From NCBI GenBank assembly GCA_905221605.1, contig CAJNDS010002616.1, positions 26,596 to 90,595 on the forward strand: a stretch of DNA of 64,000 nucleotides, given 5' to 3'. The notes beneath the pieces were generated by a model that was not told the origin of the DNA, did not search any database, and was given only the letters and a program-made list of their open reading frames with translations. How positions within the stretch are numbered: position 1 is the stretch's first letter; each line of letters opens with the position of its first letter. The DNA is from Symbiodinium natans (Eukaryota > Sar > Dinophyceae > Suessiales > Symbiodiniaceae). This document shows positions 18,779 through 29,154 of the stretch, in pieces. The position numbers were made by a program, and so were the translations under genes.

Positions 18779-19960
18779 TCAGTGGTTGTCCACATTGCAC
18801 TGCCCATCTTCATTCCATCCAAAACAGACGAGCCGACCATCTGCCCGCGCTGCACAAGTATGTTTTCTGCCAGCTGCGACAGCCAAAACGGGTCCCAAAT
18901 CTGCTGGCACATCACATTGCCCATCTTCATTCCATCCAAAACAGATGAGCCGACCATCTGCCCGCACAGCACAAGTATGATAGCCACCTGCTGCGACAGC
19001 CAACACGGGTCCCAAATCTGCTGGGACATCACAGTTCAATCCAAAACAGACGAGCCGACCATCTGCCCGCACTGCACAGGTATGACGGTGGCCAGCTGCG
19101 ACTGCCAAAACGGGTCCCACACCTGCTGGCACATCACACTGCCCATCTTCATTCTGTCCAAAACAGACGAGCCGACCATCTGCCCGCACTATGCAAGAAT
19201 GATATTCGCCTGCTGCGACAGCCAAAACGGGTCCCAAATCTGTTGGCAGATCACAGACATTCCAACTAAAACAGACGAGCCGACCATCTGCCCGCACTGC
19301 ACACGTATAATAGTCGCCAGCTGCGACTGCGCAAACGGGTCCCAAATCTGCTGGCACATCACACTGCCCATCTTCATTCCGTCCAAAACAGATGAGCCGA
19401 CCATCTGCCCGCACTGCACAAGTATGACGCTGGCCAGCTGCGACAGCCAAAACGGGTCCCAAATCTGCTGGCACATCACGCTGCCCATCTTCATTCCGTC
19501 CAAAACAGTTGAGCCGACCATCTGCCCGCACTGCACACGTATGATAGTCGCCAGCTGCGACTGCCCAACCTTCTGCCAAACCTGCCAAGTGGCACTGCCC
19601 ACGTCTGATGCAGGCACTGCAGGCTATCAAACCACCTTTCCTCGTTACCCAACTGCTATAACTGTTGCAGGAAACTCGAAACTTCCCGTAGTGTGGTGGG
19701 GATGTGGCAGTCTGAGTCCATGTACGCATGTTTCTGGACAAGCATCCAATACGTCGAAGCTGTACCAGAGGGTAGCGCGACTGGCACAGCAAGGGAACGT
19801 GCCCGGAGCCAGCACGGACTGGCAGAAAAAAACACCTTGCCGTCGTGGATGTCAAGAAGAATGTGGTAAGTACCAGGGCAGCTTTCATAACGATTGAGAG
19901 ATGCATGCCGCGGCGCGCTTGGTGCGGAAAGACGACCATGTGGACAAGTAGTTGATGCAT
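18779..19960 (-). CDS. Intronless RCC1-repeat protein inside the viral element
   Basis: ORF of 393 aa with about seven RCC1/HERC-like blade repeats from about residue 130 on: AVAAGDYHTCAVRADGRL, CFGRNEDGQCDVPADLGPV and variants, each about 38 residues; two blades are shortened. The repeat type is common in dinoflagellate proteins. Residues 1-130 are not recognisable and the true start may be further in. Nearby host genes are cut into small exons, yet this gene is uninterrupted and GC-richer than the viral genes next to it. It therefore looks like a host-derived cargo copy or a retroposed insertion into the element. RCC1 folds usually bind proteins or chromatin; no specific role can be assigned. 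Confidence 0.7.
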   Translation of the reverse strand: MHQLLVHMVVFPHQARRGMHLSIVMKAALVLTTFFLTSTTARCFFLPVRAGSGHVPLLCQSRYPLVQLRRIGCLSRNMRTWTQTATSPPHYGKFRVSCNSYSSWVTRKGGLIACSACIRRGQCHLAGLAEGWAVAAGDYHTCAVRADGRLNCFGRNEDGQRDVPADLGPVLAVAAGQRHTCAVRADGRLICFGRNEDGQCDVPADLGPVCAVAAGDYYTCAVRADGRLVCFSWNVCDLPTDLGPVLAVAAGEYHSCIVRADGRLVCFGQNEDGQCDVPAGVGPVLAVAAGHRHTCAVRADGRLVCFGLNCDVPADLGPVLAVAAGGYHTCAVRADGRLICFGWNEDGQCDVPADLGPVLAVAAGRKHTCAARADGRLVCFGWNEDGQCNVDNH

Positions 19961-20169
19961 TTGCTACGACTGTTATGAGCGAAGGCAAGACAATCACAGA
20001 CCGTTGGACCAGAGACCTCACAGCGGCGCCAACACACCGGACTTCACTGACACCAGTACTGTGATGTAGGTATTACTCTCAAACTTGTGGCCTCATTACC
20101 GTTGCAACCTTTTTCCTAAACCGTATTCCTGATAAACATTTCAAAACAGCAGGCCATTTCCGTTTTTTC
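19961..20169. other. Spacer between RCC1 gene and right terminal repeat
   Basis: Mixed-composition sequence with no coding frame or repeat recognised. It may hold the promoter of the minus-strand RCC1 gene. Confidence 0.4.
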
Positions 20170-20361
20170 CGGTTGGGTGTCATGGGTTTTCTACGCGGTG
20201 GGTCATACTATGGGTTCAGTATGCTAGTATCTATGGGGTGGTGCATGGTTCCATTGTATGGTTTGCATCATGTGGGTCTTGGGTTGGGGTCTTCCTACGG
20301 GTATTCTGGGTGGCCTGGGGGGTGGTGCATGGTTAGAAAATGGAAATGGTATATGCTAACT
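20170..20361 (-). repeat. Right terminal inverted repeat of the viral element
   Basis: Ends GGTATATGCTAACT; its reverse complement matches the left end through CCATTTCCATTTTCTAA and ATGCACCACCCCC, then only as degenerate repeats such as CCCATAGTATGACCCA. Confidence 0.8.
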
Positions 20362-20366
20362 GAATA
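20362..20366. other. Target-site duplication, right copy (GAATA)
   Basis: Identical to 10515-10519. Confidence 0.75.
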
Positions 20367-20411
20367 ACCAGGCGACCCCTTGTAGTTTAAAGAGGCTGAA
20401 AAGGGAGCCTT

Positions 20412-20485
20412 TAACCCTAAACCCTAAACCCTAAACCCTTAGCCCTAAACCCTAAACCCTAAACCCTAAACCATAAACCCTGAAC
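20412..20485. repeat. CCCTAAA tract
   Basis: About ten mostly perfect units, 46 bp right of the viral insertion. Confidence 0.9.
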
Positions 20486-20732
20486 CCCCTCCCTGGTCTT
20501 TTGTCTTTGTCGGGGGCTGGGGGTGCCTGGCGCGATGAACACTGCTGTGGGCTTTGTGGTGAACGGCGCTCCACTGTTCTTTCCGGGTCGGTCCCTTCTG
20601 CAGTGAGCAGGCCTAGTCTTTATTGCAGCGAAACAGGCACCTATCATAAAAAAAACCTTGCCAAAAGCCCTACAAAATTCCTAAACCCTAAAAACCCTGA
20701 AAACCTAAAGCTTCTCTCTCCTTGTGGAGTAG

Positions 20733-20854
20733 AACTTCACGTGGGCGCCCTTCGAGAGCGGATGGCGCAGGGCGCACATTGGCACGAGGGTCCGCCGCTG
20801 CTTGCGGACGCCCACCTCGCAGCCGCCACGCTCTCTTGGGACGGCTTCGTCGAG
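20733..20854. CDS. Exon candidate, strand ambiguous
   Basis: GC-rich island open on both strands. Plus: acceptor GAGTAG, 40 codons with MAQGAHWHEGPPLLADAH, donor GTTCGT. Minus: GGCEVGVRKQRRTLVPMC and LSKGAHVKFYS. Third-position GC is high both ways (roughly 80 percent). Neighbouring exons favour minus, the splice pair favours plus. Confidence 0.4.
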
Positions 20855-20883
20855 GTTCGTCGAGGTGTTGGGAGTTTCCATAT

Positions 20884-20953
20884 CCATATACATATATACA
20901 TATATATATATATATACGTGCCCCATATATTTCTATATATATATATATATGTA
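20884..20953. repeat. AT/TA microsatellite
   Basis: Alternating TATA/CATATA runs. Confidence 0.9.
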
Positions 20954-21087
20954 GAGAGATCTCCCCACATATACACAGCTCTTATATGCTCAGGTATGTC
21001 CAAAAATGCACAGATCAACGAGGCAATGCAGCTGCAAAGCTGCACTCTCAAGTCCGCATCCCAGCCCCCGGATTTGGGCTTCAGGGG

Positions 21088-21242
21088 TACTTGAAGGTTC
21101 ATGGTACTTACTAACCAATTATAACTGGGCTTATAACCCTACTTATACTTGGGATAACCCCTATAAGGCCCTCTAGGGGTATTATAAGTAGGGGTATAAG
21201 TACAGTTATAATTGGTTAGTAAGTACCATGAACCTTCAAGTA
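21088..21242. mobile_element. Near-perfect inverted-repeat element, family B
   Basis: 155 bp. About 40 terminal bp on each side are exact complements (TACTTGAAGGTTCATGG with CCATGAACCTTCAAGTA), and imperfect pairing continues toward the centre. The neighbouring bases give GTACTTG at one end and CAAGTAG at the other, so it could be removed as a GT-AG intron on the plus strand. The downstream plus-strand segment reads PESYEAEFMLLFL up to a GTGAGT donor, but frames around it are ambiguous. Confidence 0.7.
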
Positions 21243-21464
21243 GCCCTGAGTCATATGAAGCGGAGTTTATGTTACTGTTCTTGGTGAGTGGGTCCTTTCT
21301 GAATATTCGCGAGTGGCATAAACCCAGTTTTTCTGGGAGGATCCAAAAAGTAGAAATGATACTACTCTTGGGTCATTCTTGGGAACCCTACTTTGTGCTT
21401 TAAACCCCCAAACCCTAAACCCTAAACCCTTTAATAATTCCTAACCCCTAAACCCTAAACCCGG

Positions 21465-21547
21465 CTTCACACAAGTGTTCAAGGCAAGACGCAAGCAAGT
21501 TGTAGCGGGGCAGTGCGTCCACATTGTCGGCGTCGTGCAGTCCTTGG
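21465..21547 (-). CDS. Exon candidate (LHDADNVDALPRYNLL...)
   Basis: Minus strand: acceptor AGAGCAG, then QGLHDADNVDALPRYNLL and ASCLEHLCEA, running into telomere-like sequence. No stop; the 3' junction is unclear (possibly a GC donor at GAA/GCC). Unknown product. Confidence 0.45.
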
Positions 21548-22984
21548 CTGCTCTGCGCGGGTACCCCGAAACCCTAAACCCTAAACCGTTACACCCCCGA
21601 GCCCCGAAGCCCTTTAGGGTTTAGGGTTTCGGGTTTAGGGTTTAAGGGGCTTAGGGCTCTAGGGTTTGGAGGGTTTAGTTGGGCCCCGAAGGTTACTGTG
21701 GCCTTGGAGCTGCTATGTAGGAACCTACCCTAACACTGTACAAACCCTAAATCCTAAACCACCTTGTAAGGCCACATGTATACGCTATAGAGGTACATGG
21801 ACCCTTTGGGGAAGGTAGGGCTTAGGGTCTAGGGTTTAGAGTTAAGGGTTTAGGCTAATGTCCCCGACATACGGCAATCGGATGTAAAAGGGCCAGGTGT
21901 CCAGGCCCCTCCACCCTCGCGGGGATATACGCGCGCTGCGACGTCGAGAAGTACCTGGGCCCACGGTGTAACCCCAACCCTCCTAAACCCTCAACCCTAA
22001 ACCCCTCAACTGGGGACCAGCTGATAAGAAACCCTGAGCCCTGTACTCTAAGCCCTCTAAGCCCCTTAAGCCCAGTAAAAGCCCTAAACACTATAAGACA
22101 TGAACTCTGAACCTTAAACCCTGAACCCTAAACCCCAAACCCTAAACCCCAAACCCTAAACCCTTAACCCTAAACCCTGAATCTCCTCAAGCTCCTGAAC
22201 CAACCAAGGCCTCGTCTCCTTTTGGGCTCAGGGGCTAATTAATGGAGCTGTTTTGACTTTGTCAAAGCCTTCGTTCTTCAGTAGTTAGAGGAACTAAAGG
22301 CTAACCTTTGGGATTAAAAGGGGATTCTACTACCCCATAAAGGTTAAAGGCTACCTACTCTACTACTAAGAAGCTGTCCACTATGTTCCACCCATCAGTC
22401 AGAAAAGACAAGCGCTAAATCTACTATTTGCTTACGAAGCCCCCCCCCCCATAATCCCTCTGTTGCCCCGAGAAGGCAGAATATCTCCAGAATATCTCTG
22501 TTTTGTGGAGGCCTCTTAAGCAGTTGGTAGAAACTCAGAAAGCAACAGAAAGAAATCTGAAGTCAACTGACAAACTACCCTTTTTGTACCTGGCGATATC
22601 AAGCTGCTTTTAATGCAAAGCTACTGCTCCAAAATCCTCAGCCGCAAGGGCAAGGGGGGTTGGGATTTAGGGTTCATAGGCATTAGGAAGTTCTGGGTTT
22701 GGGGTAAGTTAGGATTCTACTCGGATGTCCCTTGTGATAGAGATTCTAAGCTTGAAGCTTGGCAGTGTTTGAAGACGTACACTACCAAACCTTCGAGAAT
22801 CCTCCGCCCTGAATGTGGATTTCCCCCCAAAACTGGGTGCTAAGCACATACTCCAAATTTAGTGGAATCCTCCTTTATAAGGACCATTTCAAGAGGTACC
22901 CTAAACCCTAAACCCTAAACCCTAAACCCTAAACCCTAAACCCAAAACCCTAAACCCAAAACCCAAAACCCAAAACCCCTTAAA
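21548..22984. other. Gene-poor stretch
   Basis: Telomere-like tracts around 21570-21680, 21950-22180 and 22895-22980, separated by unique sequence. The open frames at 21855-22091 and 22613-22843 look like chance or repeat-derived translations. Confidence 0.5.
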
Positions 22985-23092
22985 TGCATGAGGCCGGGGA
23001 GCATGACTTCCTCCGCATTCGCGTATGCCTCTTGTAGGCCTGTCCTGAAATAGGCATCGAGGTCGACCTCATGGCAGGTACGGGCGATGTCC
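22985..23092 (-). CDS. Exon candidate (DLDAYFRTGLQEAYANAEE...)
   Basis: The minus strand is open with a helical, protein-like translation: DIARTCHEVDLDAYFRTG then LQEAYANAEEVMLPGLMHL. The acceptor may be CATGAG at about 23070 or lie further upstream. A CCCTAAA tract begins just downstream. Confidence 0.45.
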
Positions 23093-24531
23093 GGGTTCGG
23101 GGTTCAGTTGCCCCCTACACCCTAAACCCTAAACCCTATACCCTAAACCCTAAGTCTTACTATTTTAGTCGACATCGTGCTCTCGTCTAGGCGCGGGCTC
23201 CGGACCAAGGATCCTTCAAAGCGCTGTGCTGTCGTTGTGTATGACACTGTTTTGCGGCCTATGTCGGGGCAGGGCTATGACTAACATCGGGGAGGAGGGG
23301 GGGGGGTTAATTGGAGGCACCTATCTACTGAGGCTAAGGCCTCCGAATTCGGCCACGCCCTACGCCTAGCAGATCCAAGAAGGACCCTGAGCAGAGGCGT
23401 GTGGATGCATGCATCCAACCCCGGCACTTGCGTGTCCGCATGTGCGCTGCTGCGTGCAGATGCATTCCTGCACATCCTAAACCCTAAACCCTAAACCCGA
23501 AACCCTAAACCCTAAACCCTAAGCCCTGAACGCTATAGACCTCAGTCCCTTGTACTCTAAGCCGTGAGCTGCCAGAGTAGGTTCATCGGCATCGATGTCG
23601 TAGTCCTGTCGAGGAAGTGCTCTGTCTCTGGGGTTAAGTCTTGGACTTAACCTGCAAGTGAGCCTGTGCACCTGTGACAAAAACACTTCCCCTCCAGGTA
23701 TGCTGAAAAACGTTCTGACCTAAACGTTTTGACCGCTTTCGACATTTTTACCGGGGGGCCTCCCAGGTGCTTTCGAAGGCCTGGTTGGCCTTTCCCAAGG
23801 GCCTTTCTTTGGGCTCCCATGGTTTGTGCAGCTTTTTGTTGAGATCTTCGTGCAGTGCCGACTTGTTTAGACAAAGGGCTTTGCACATTCAGAATGGGAT
23901 GCTGTCAAATGCAGAGGTTTCAGAAAATTGAACATCTGGCCCCCAAATACCCTATCACATACAACTTCTATGTCTTCTGTCTCCAAGGCTTGAGAATACG
24001 GTTTGGGGTTTGGGGTTTGGGTTTTAGGGTTTAGGGTTTAGGGTTTGGGGTTTGGGGTTTAGGGTTTAGGGTTTGGGGATAGGCTTTGGGCACTGAATTT
24101 TGTAGCTTCTGATCTGCTTGCAAGTCCCGAAGCCTGGTTTTTCCGCGGCGGGGCTTCATGCCACAGGGTTTGGGGTTTAGGGTTTAGGGTTTAGGGTTTG
24201 GGGTTTAGGGTTTAGGGTTTGGGGTTTGGGGTTTAGGGTTTAGGTTTAGGGTTTGGGGTTTAGGGTTTAGGGTTTAGGGTTTGGGGTTTAGGGTTTAGGG
24301 GCGTGTGGTTGTTCAAAAGCAGTGCCCTCCTCCCATCCCTCCCCTTGTAGCACGTGGTTTCAATGTCCCCTGGTATGGAACAAAGGAGGGTCCTGTTATC
24401 GATGTCTGTTCTCACAATCGCCCGGCCGCCGACAAGTCTGTAGCCTCCCCCTGACACCAAATCCCCTGAAGAAACTCATTTTGCAACCTCAAGCAGCGAC
24501 AAGAAAACAAAAGCTTAACCCCTCCCTGGCC

Positions 24532-24628
24532 CTAAACCCTAAACCCTAAACCCTAAACCCTAAACCCTAAACCCTAAACCCTAAACCCTAAACCCTAAAC
24601 CCTAAACCCTAAACCCTAAACCCTAAAC
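24532..24628. repeat. CCCTAAA tract
   Basis: About 13 perfect units. Confidence 0.95.
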
Positions 24629-25589
24629 AGCGAATCCTAAAACGGAAACAGGTGCAGGGTCCTCGTAGAGAGGGTCCTCCCACCCTGGTATCGTGGCATC
24701 CGCTTCCTCCATGCCGTCCTCCTCAAGGATCCCTAAACCCTAAGAACCGAAACAACCCCTAAACCCTAAACCCTGAACCCTAAACTCTAAACCCTAAACC
24801 CTAAACCCTGAACCCTAAACCCTAAACCCTAAACCCTAAACCCTAAACCCTTGACTCTGCCCCAAGCCAGAAACACGCAGGCTGCCGCCTTGGTAACCAC
24901 AATGAACTGCGGTTTAGGGTGTAGGGTTTAGGCTTTAGGGTTTGGGGCTTGGTGTTTAGGGTGAAGAAGGAGTGAGTTTTAGGGATTCGGAACCATCAAC
25001 CTATTCAGCCCGGAACCAGTTCAACCCGCACCCGTTATACCCCAAACCTCTTTAACCTCAACCCTACATCACACCTGAAGCCTACACTTCCTACAACTTA
25101 CCCTAAACTCCAAACCTCTTCTTCAGAGTGGATCGGGCTTTTGGACTTCTTCAAATGGTTCTGGGTGTATTGGGTTCTAAGTTGAGGGTGCGGGGTTTAG
25201 GGCCACATGCAGGGGTGTAAGAGGAGCACCTGCGCCCCTAACATCCAAAAATGCTCAGATCAAGGCCCCCTGACAATCTCACACCGCGTAGTTTTTGGGT
25301 TCGAAGGGCTCGTGGGCTGAAAGGCTTGTAGGCTGCGTGCTTTCGTTCACACCTCCCCAAACCCTTGCAACAGGACCCTCACTCAAAACCCAAAACCCTG
25401 ACAACACACCCCCCCCCCTCCCCGAAACCCTCTAGCCTCTACCCTAAACCCTAAAAAAAGAGATAAACAAACAACAAGAAAAGCACGAGGCCCTTAGGGC
25501 GAGGATCTGTAGACAAGGGAATCCTTTCTTGTTCTGAGATTCCCTCAATGCGAAGTTCTAGACTCCCTAAACCTTTGGGTCCCTCCCTC

Positions 25590-25795
25590 AGGGTTTTAGG
25601 CTTCAGGGTGTAGGGTTTACGGCTTCAAGGTTTAGGGTTCAGGGCTTAGGAGTTCAGTTTAAGGTTTAGGGTTTAGGGTTTAGGGCTTGGGGTTTAGGGT
25701 TTAGGGTTTAGGGTTTAGGCTCCAGGGTTTAGGGTTTAAGGTTTAGGGTTTAGGGTTTAGGGTTCAGGGTTTAGGGTTCAGGGTTTAGGGGCCTC
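25590..25795 (+). repeat. Degenerate TTTAGGG tract
   Basis: About 28 units, many with single changes (TTCAGGG, CTTAGGG). Confidence 0.9.
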
Positions 25796-26035
25796 CAGAT
25801 TGAAGTGCGACTTCGTCTCGGCCAGGCGCCTCAGGGTGTCCTGAGCTTGGCCCTAAACCCTAAACCCTAAACCCGAAACCCCAAACCCTAAACCCTAGCC
25901 CTAAACCACAATGTCTCAGGTTCAGGGTTGAGGAGCAAGGTTGGGGGGCTTTGTGGTTGCAGGCGTTGAAGATGACTTTGTTGCTCTGCCTTGCTTTCCT
26001 TTCAGGGGGGGGGGGAGGATGCACACACACACACA

Positions 26036-26106
26036 CATCTATTTTCTATATAACTATACTAATATATATATATATAAAGATACATATATATATATATATA
26101 TATACG
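26036..26106. repeat. AT microsatellite
   Basis: Interrupted (AT)n just after an (AC)n run. Confidence 0.85.
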
Positions 26107-26577
26107 TATATGATCCCAGTTCTCGGTTCGCCAGCCCCCACCCCCACCCCAAACCCTAAACATCCCTAAACCTTAAACCTTAAACCCTACACCTTAAACC
26201 CTAAAACTTAAACCCTACAGCTTAAACCCTAAAACTTAAACCCTACAGCTTAGACCCCAAACCCTGACCCCCCAACCACGCCGCGGGGGAGGGGAAGGGG
26301 GGGGGGGGGGTAGGGGCCACCTTTCGAGGGGGTGGGTGGGCGGCCGCGCCGGCGTCATGTGTAGGATACACCTGGTTATACATACATATATAGCTCTATG
26401 TGTATGTATATATATATATGTATATGTATGTGTATATGTAGATGTACATGTATATGGTGCCCCCCCCCCCGTACCTCAAGCTTCTTGGTTTGAGGGTCGG
26501 GGGAGAGGGGTTGTCACTACATACTCACACACCGATACTTTACGCGTGAGAGTGAGATGCCGGGGCTCTAGGGCTTG

Positions 26578-26795
26578 TTACGGCCTGTTGACGATCCATC
26601 GAAAATTGGGCCTCTGGCTTTCAACAGGACTGGGACCAAAAAACACGTCGGTCGACAGGATGAAGAATTGCCACTGCGTTGAAGCCTGTTTTCCTTGGGA
26701 TACACGACTTGCTGCTTGTTGCTGCTGTTGCGAAAGCAAAGCAATGAAACGGCGGCAAGTTAAGGTGTCACAAAGGCTGCGTCCGACCCAGAACC
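26578..26795 (-). CDS. Long exon candidate, 71 codons, 3'-terminal
   Basis: An uninterrupted minus-strand frame without ATG, ending at TAA 26578. Segments: WVGRSLCDTLTCRRFIALL, then a five-Gln run, ASTQWQFFILSTDVFFG, PSPVESQRPNFRWIVNRP. The aromatic-rich core looks like a folded domain, but no family was recognised. A TTTAG just upstream could serve as acceptor inside telomere-like sequence. The plus strand is also open here but Cys-rich and less convincing. Confidence 0.5.
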
Positions 26796-27354
26796 CTAAA
26801 GCCGAACCCTCTAAACCAACAAGGTAAACGAAGTCAACACGTCCCGACTACTGCGGGCCGTGCAGCGACGAGCATTTTCTGCAGGACCAGGGTATTCAAA
26901 TCGATTTTAAGTCATCTCCAAGACGCGATTTCAAAAACAACTAAAATCGAGTTAAATTGATTTGGTAGCCGAGTCAAGAAAATCTGGAAGCCAGCATTAA
27001 AATCGAGAGGTACCGGAGGGGGAGCGGGGTGGCATACAAGTATATGTGTATATACATATATATATATGGAAAGATATATGCGCAGACACTTTCAATATGG
27101 GTGTACATACATATATGTATATTTTTCATGTGTCAGTAACCGAACACAGGACAAAAGTGTACCTTTGTGTCTGCTAAGCAGCTTTCCGCTCCGAGGACTG
27201 CCTTGAAACCGCGGAGTCGCCTGTCTTGGTCCGGACGACCTGCGCGAACCACTTTATGGTGGGGTTTAGGGTTTAGGGTTTGGGTTTAGGGTTTAGGGTT
27301 TAGGTTTAGGGGCTTAGGGTTTAGGGGCTTAGGGTTTAGGGGCTTAGGGTTTAG

Positions 27355-27500
27355 GGCTTGTGTTGCCAGGGTTGTCTTCGCCCAGATTTCAAAATGGGGT
27401 TCTTGCCGGGCATAAGCGCGGTGCGGGGCTGTGTTTGGGCTCCCAATAACTTTCGATCTCGAAGCGTTTTGAGGGCATTTATTGGAGGCATTCCAGCGTC
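27355..27500 (-). CDS. Exon candidate (PRTALMPGKNPILKSG...)
   Basis: One minus-strand frame reads NALKTLRDRKLLGAQTQPRT then ALMPGKNPILKSGRRQPWQH and runs into degenerate telomere repeats. Another minus frame and the plus strand are also open, so frame choice is uncertain. Confidence 0.3.
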
Positions 27501-28204
27501 TTCTGAGTCCGGCGACGCTTCCCGCCTCCCCCTCCAAGTACCCAACTTTTCAAAAAACTGGTCCGACCAGAACTTGGTGCAAATTGAGGGAGGGGTAACC
27601 CGGGGTAACCCTAAATCTCAAACAACTCTAGAGCTTGGCTGGGTTTCGGAGGGGTCTCGTCAAAAGAAGGGCGGGGCTTAGTATTTGGAGGAGAGGGTTA
27701 CGGAGCACATGACTTGTTCGATTTCTCCCCTTAGGCGTGTCCTGCATATGGAGCCATCTTATCTCTAACATCCCACCGTCTCTAGCTGTTCTTACATCTT
27801 TCAAAGGTTCAACTTTCTACTAGGTGAACACGTTCGTTTCGTTGGCATCGCGCAAAGCATCTGCACCGATTGTCGCATCGAATGCATTGTTTCTGAGTGC
27901 TCATGTGCCGCTGCGAATTTTCACGTGACTGCTTTTTATCACAGCTGGGGGGTTTAGGGTTTAGGGTTTATCCGGTGCTCAGCTGAAGGGGTTCACAAGG
28001 TTTTGCCTGTGTGCTTAAAGGCCCTCAGCACCAAACTGTTTTTTTGCAGGGTTTAGGGTTTAGGGTTTAGGGTTGAGGGTTGAGGGTTTAGGGTGTTCTA
28101 TAAGGGTTTGCTTAAGAGCTTCTTGGCGTTGCTAGGGATAGGTGGCGTATTTGGGGGACTTCTTCGAGTGCTTCGTCGGGGGGGAAAGTTTGGGTTCCCC
28201 AAGC

Positions 28205-28327
28205 CCTAAACCCTAAACCCTAAACCCCAAACCCAAACCCTAAACCCTAAACCCTAAACCCTAAACCCTAAACCCTAAACCCTAAACCCTAAACCCTAAA
28301 CCCTAAACCCTAAACCCTAAACCCTAA
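28205..28327. repeat. CCCTAAA tract
   Basis: About 17 units. Confidence 0.95.
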
Positions 28328-28337
28328 CTTTGAAGGA

Positions 28338-28412
28338 TCAAACAGACCCCGCCTGGCGCTGGTCGGTCCAGCTGACGTCTGTCTTGACGGACTTTCGGGA
28401 GTAGTCCTGGTC
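28338..28412 (-). CDS. 3'-terminal exon candidate (DQDYSRKSVKTDVSW... stop)
   Basis: Minus strand: CATCAAG acceptor, 24 codons (DQDYSRKSVKTDVSWTDQRQ then AGSV) and TGA at 28338. The 17-unit telomere tract follows 10 bp after the stop, and another TTTAGGG tract lies immediately upstream. Confidence 0.5.
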   Translation of the reverse strand, partial: DQDYSRKSVKTDVSWTDQRQAGSV

Positions 28413-28953
28413 CTTGATGAAGGGTTTAGGGTTTAGGGTTTCGGGCTTCTAGGCTCCAGTTGCCTAACTATAGCGTTCTGAACTCACCCAGCGCAGTCGG
28501 CACTTCTTGGGCTTTAGGTGCATGAGAAAAGCCCAAATCCCTAAACCCAAATGAAGTAGGGTACATATTCCTAAACCCCCAAAAGGACACCCGGTATATA
28601 CACTCACCAAATTCCAAAAAAGAACCTTATGTACACTCACCAAGAACAGAAACATAAACCCTGCTTCATATGTGTCTGGGACCTGAGCTTTCCCCCAAAA
28701 AACCCTGGAAGGGGACAGACCCTTGCTGGATTGAGTGACGCTTAGAATGCGCCCACGCCCAGGTTTAGTGTTCGGGGGTTTAGGTCTTAGGGTTTGGAGT
28801 TTAGGGTTCAGGGCTTAGAGTTTAGGGTTCAGGGACAAGAGTTAAGGGTTTAGGGTTTGGGGCTTAAACCCTACTGTGTATGTGTGTATATATATGTATT
28901 CACAGCGGGCTAAGGGTGCTACTGGAGTATCCCAAAAGCCCTACAACAAAAAA

Positions 28954-29053
28954 CAATCTCCAGCCGAAGAGCGCCAAGGTCTTCCAGCATCTCGCCGGCG
29001 AGGTCCCACTTGACCAGGACTTTCGTCGGGGCCTCTGCCACTTGGTAGCCCAT
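28954..29053 (-). CDS. Exon candidate (KVLVKWDLAGEMLEDLG...)
   Basis: Minus strand from an ATG at 29053: MGYQVAEAPTKVLVKWDL, then AGEMLEDLGALRLEI, followed by GTTTTT as possible donor. Amphipathic, clearly protein-like. It could be a first exon (ATG) or internal. A TTTAGGG tract starts 15 bp upstream. Confidence 0.5.
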
Positions 29054-29067
29054 GTTACAATTTAGGG

Positions 29068-29154
29068 GGTTTAGGGTTTAGGGTTTAGGGTTTAGGGTTT
29101 AGGGTTTAGGGTTTAGGGTTTAGGGTTTAGGGTTTAGGGTTTAGGGTTTAGGGT
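29068..29154 (+). repeat. TTTAGGG tract
   Basis: About 12 units. Confidence 0.95.

Larger units (their letters stand above)
10520..20361. mobile_element. Integrated Polinton/Maverick-like DNA virus (decayed)
   Basis: A 9,842-bp unit bounded by terminal inverted repeats and a GAATA target duplication. Between them lie a DDE integrase, protein-primed DNA polymerase B, A32-like packaging ATPase, S74-type fibre protein, zinc-ribbon protein and small ORFs, on both strands and AT-rich compared with the flanks. This gene set defines Polinton-like viruses of protists. No major or minor capsid protein or maturation protease was found, and the unit is shorter than typical 15-20 kb members. The polymerase, integrase, ATPase, fibre, zinc-ribbon and 11825 genes all carry frameshifts and/or stops, so it is probably a degraded endogenous copy; sequencing error at homopolymers could explain some breaks. 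The right 1.6 kb is GC-richer and carries an RCC1-repeat gene. Confidence 0.85.
23093..26577. other. Telomere-repeat-rich stretch, no clear gene
   Basis: An island at 23161-23270 is open on both strands (plus SKRCAVVVYDTVLRPM; minus RKTVSYTTTAQRFEG) and may be an exon. The rest is dominated by tracts at 23998-24080, 24170-24300, 24532-24628, 24737-24852 and 25590-25795, plus AC and AT microsatellites near 26017-26106 and 26370-26455. Confidence 0.55.

Noticed and set aside
18782-19897. 371-codon plus-strand frame full of Cys and repeated TDEPTICPHC units
   Set aside because: It is the exact antisense of the RCC1-repeat gene; the repeats are explained by the minus-strand blades, which match a known fold.
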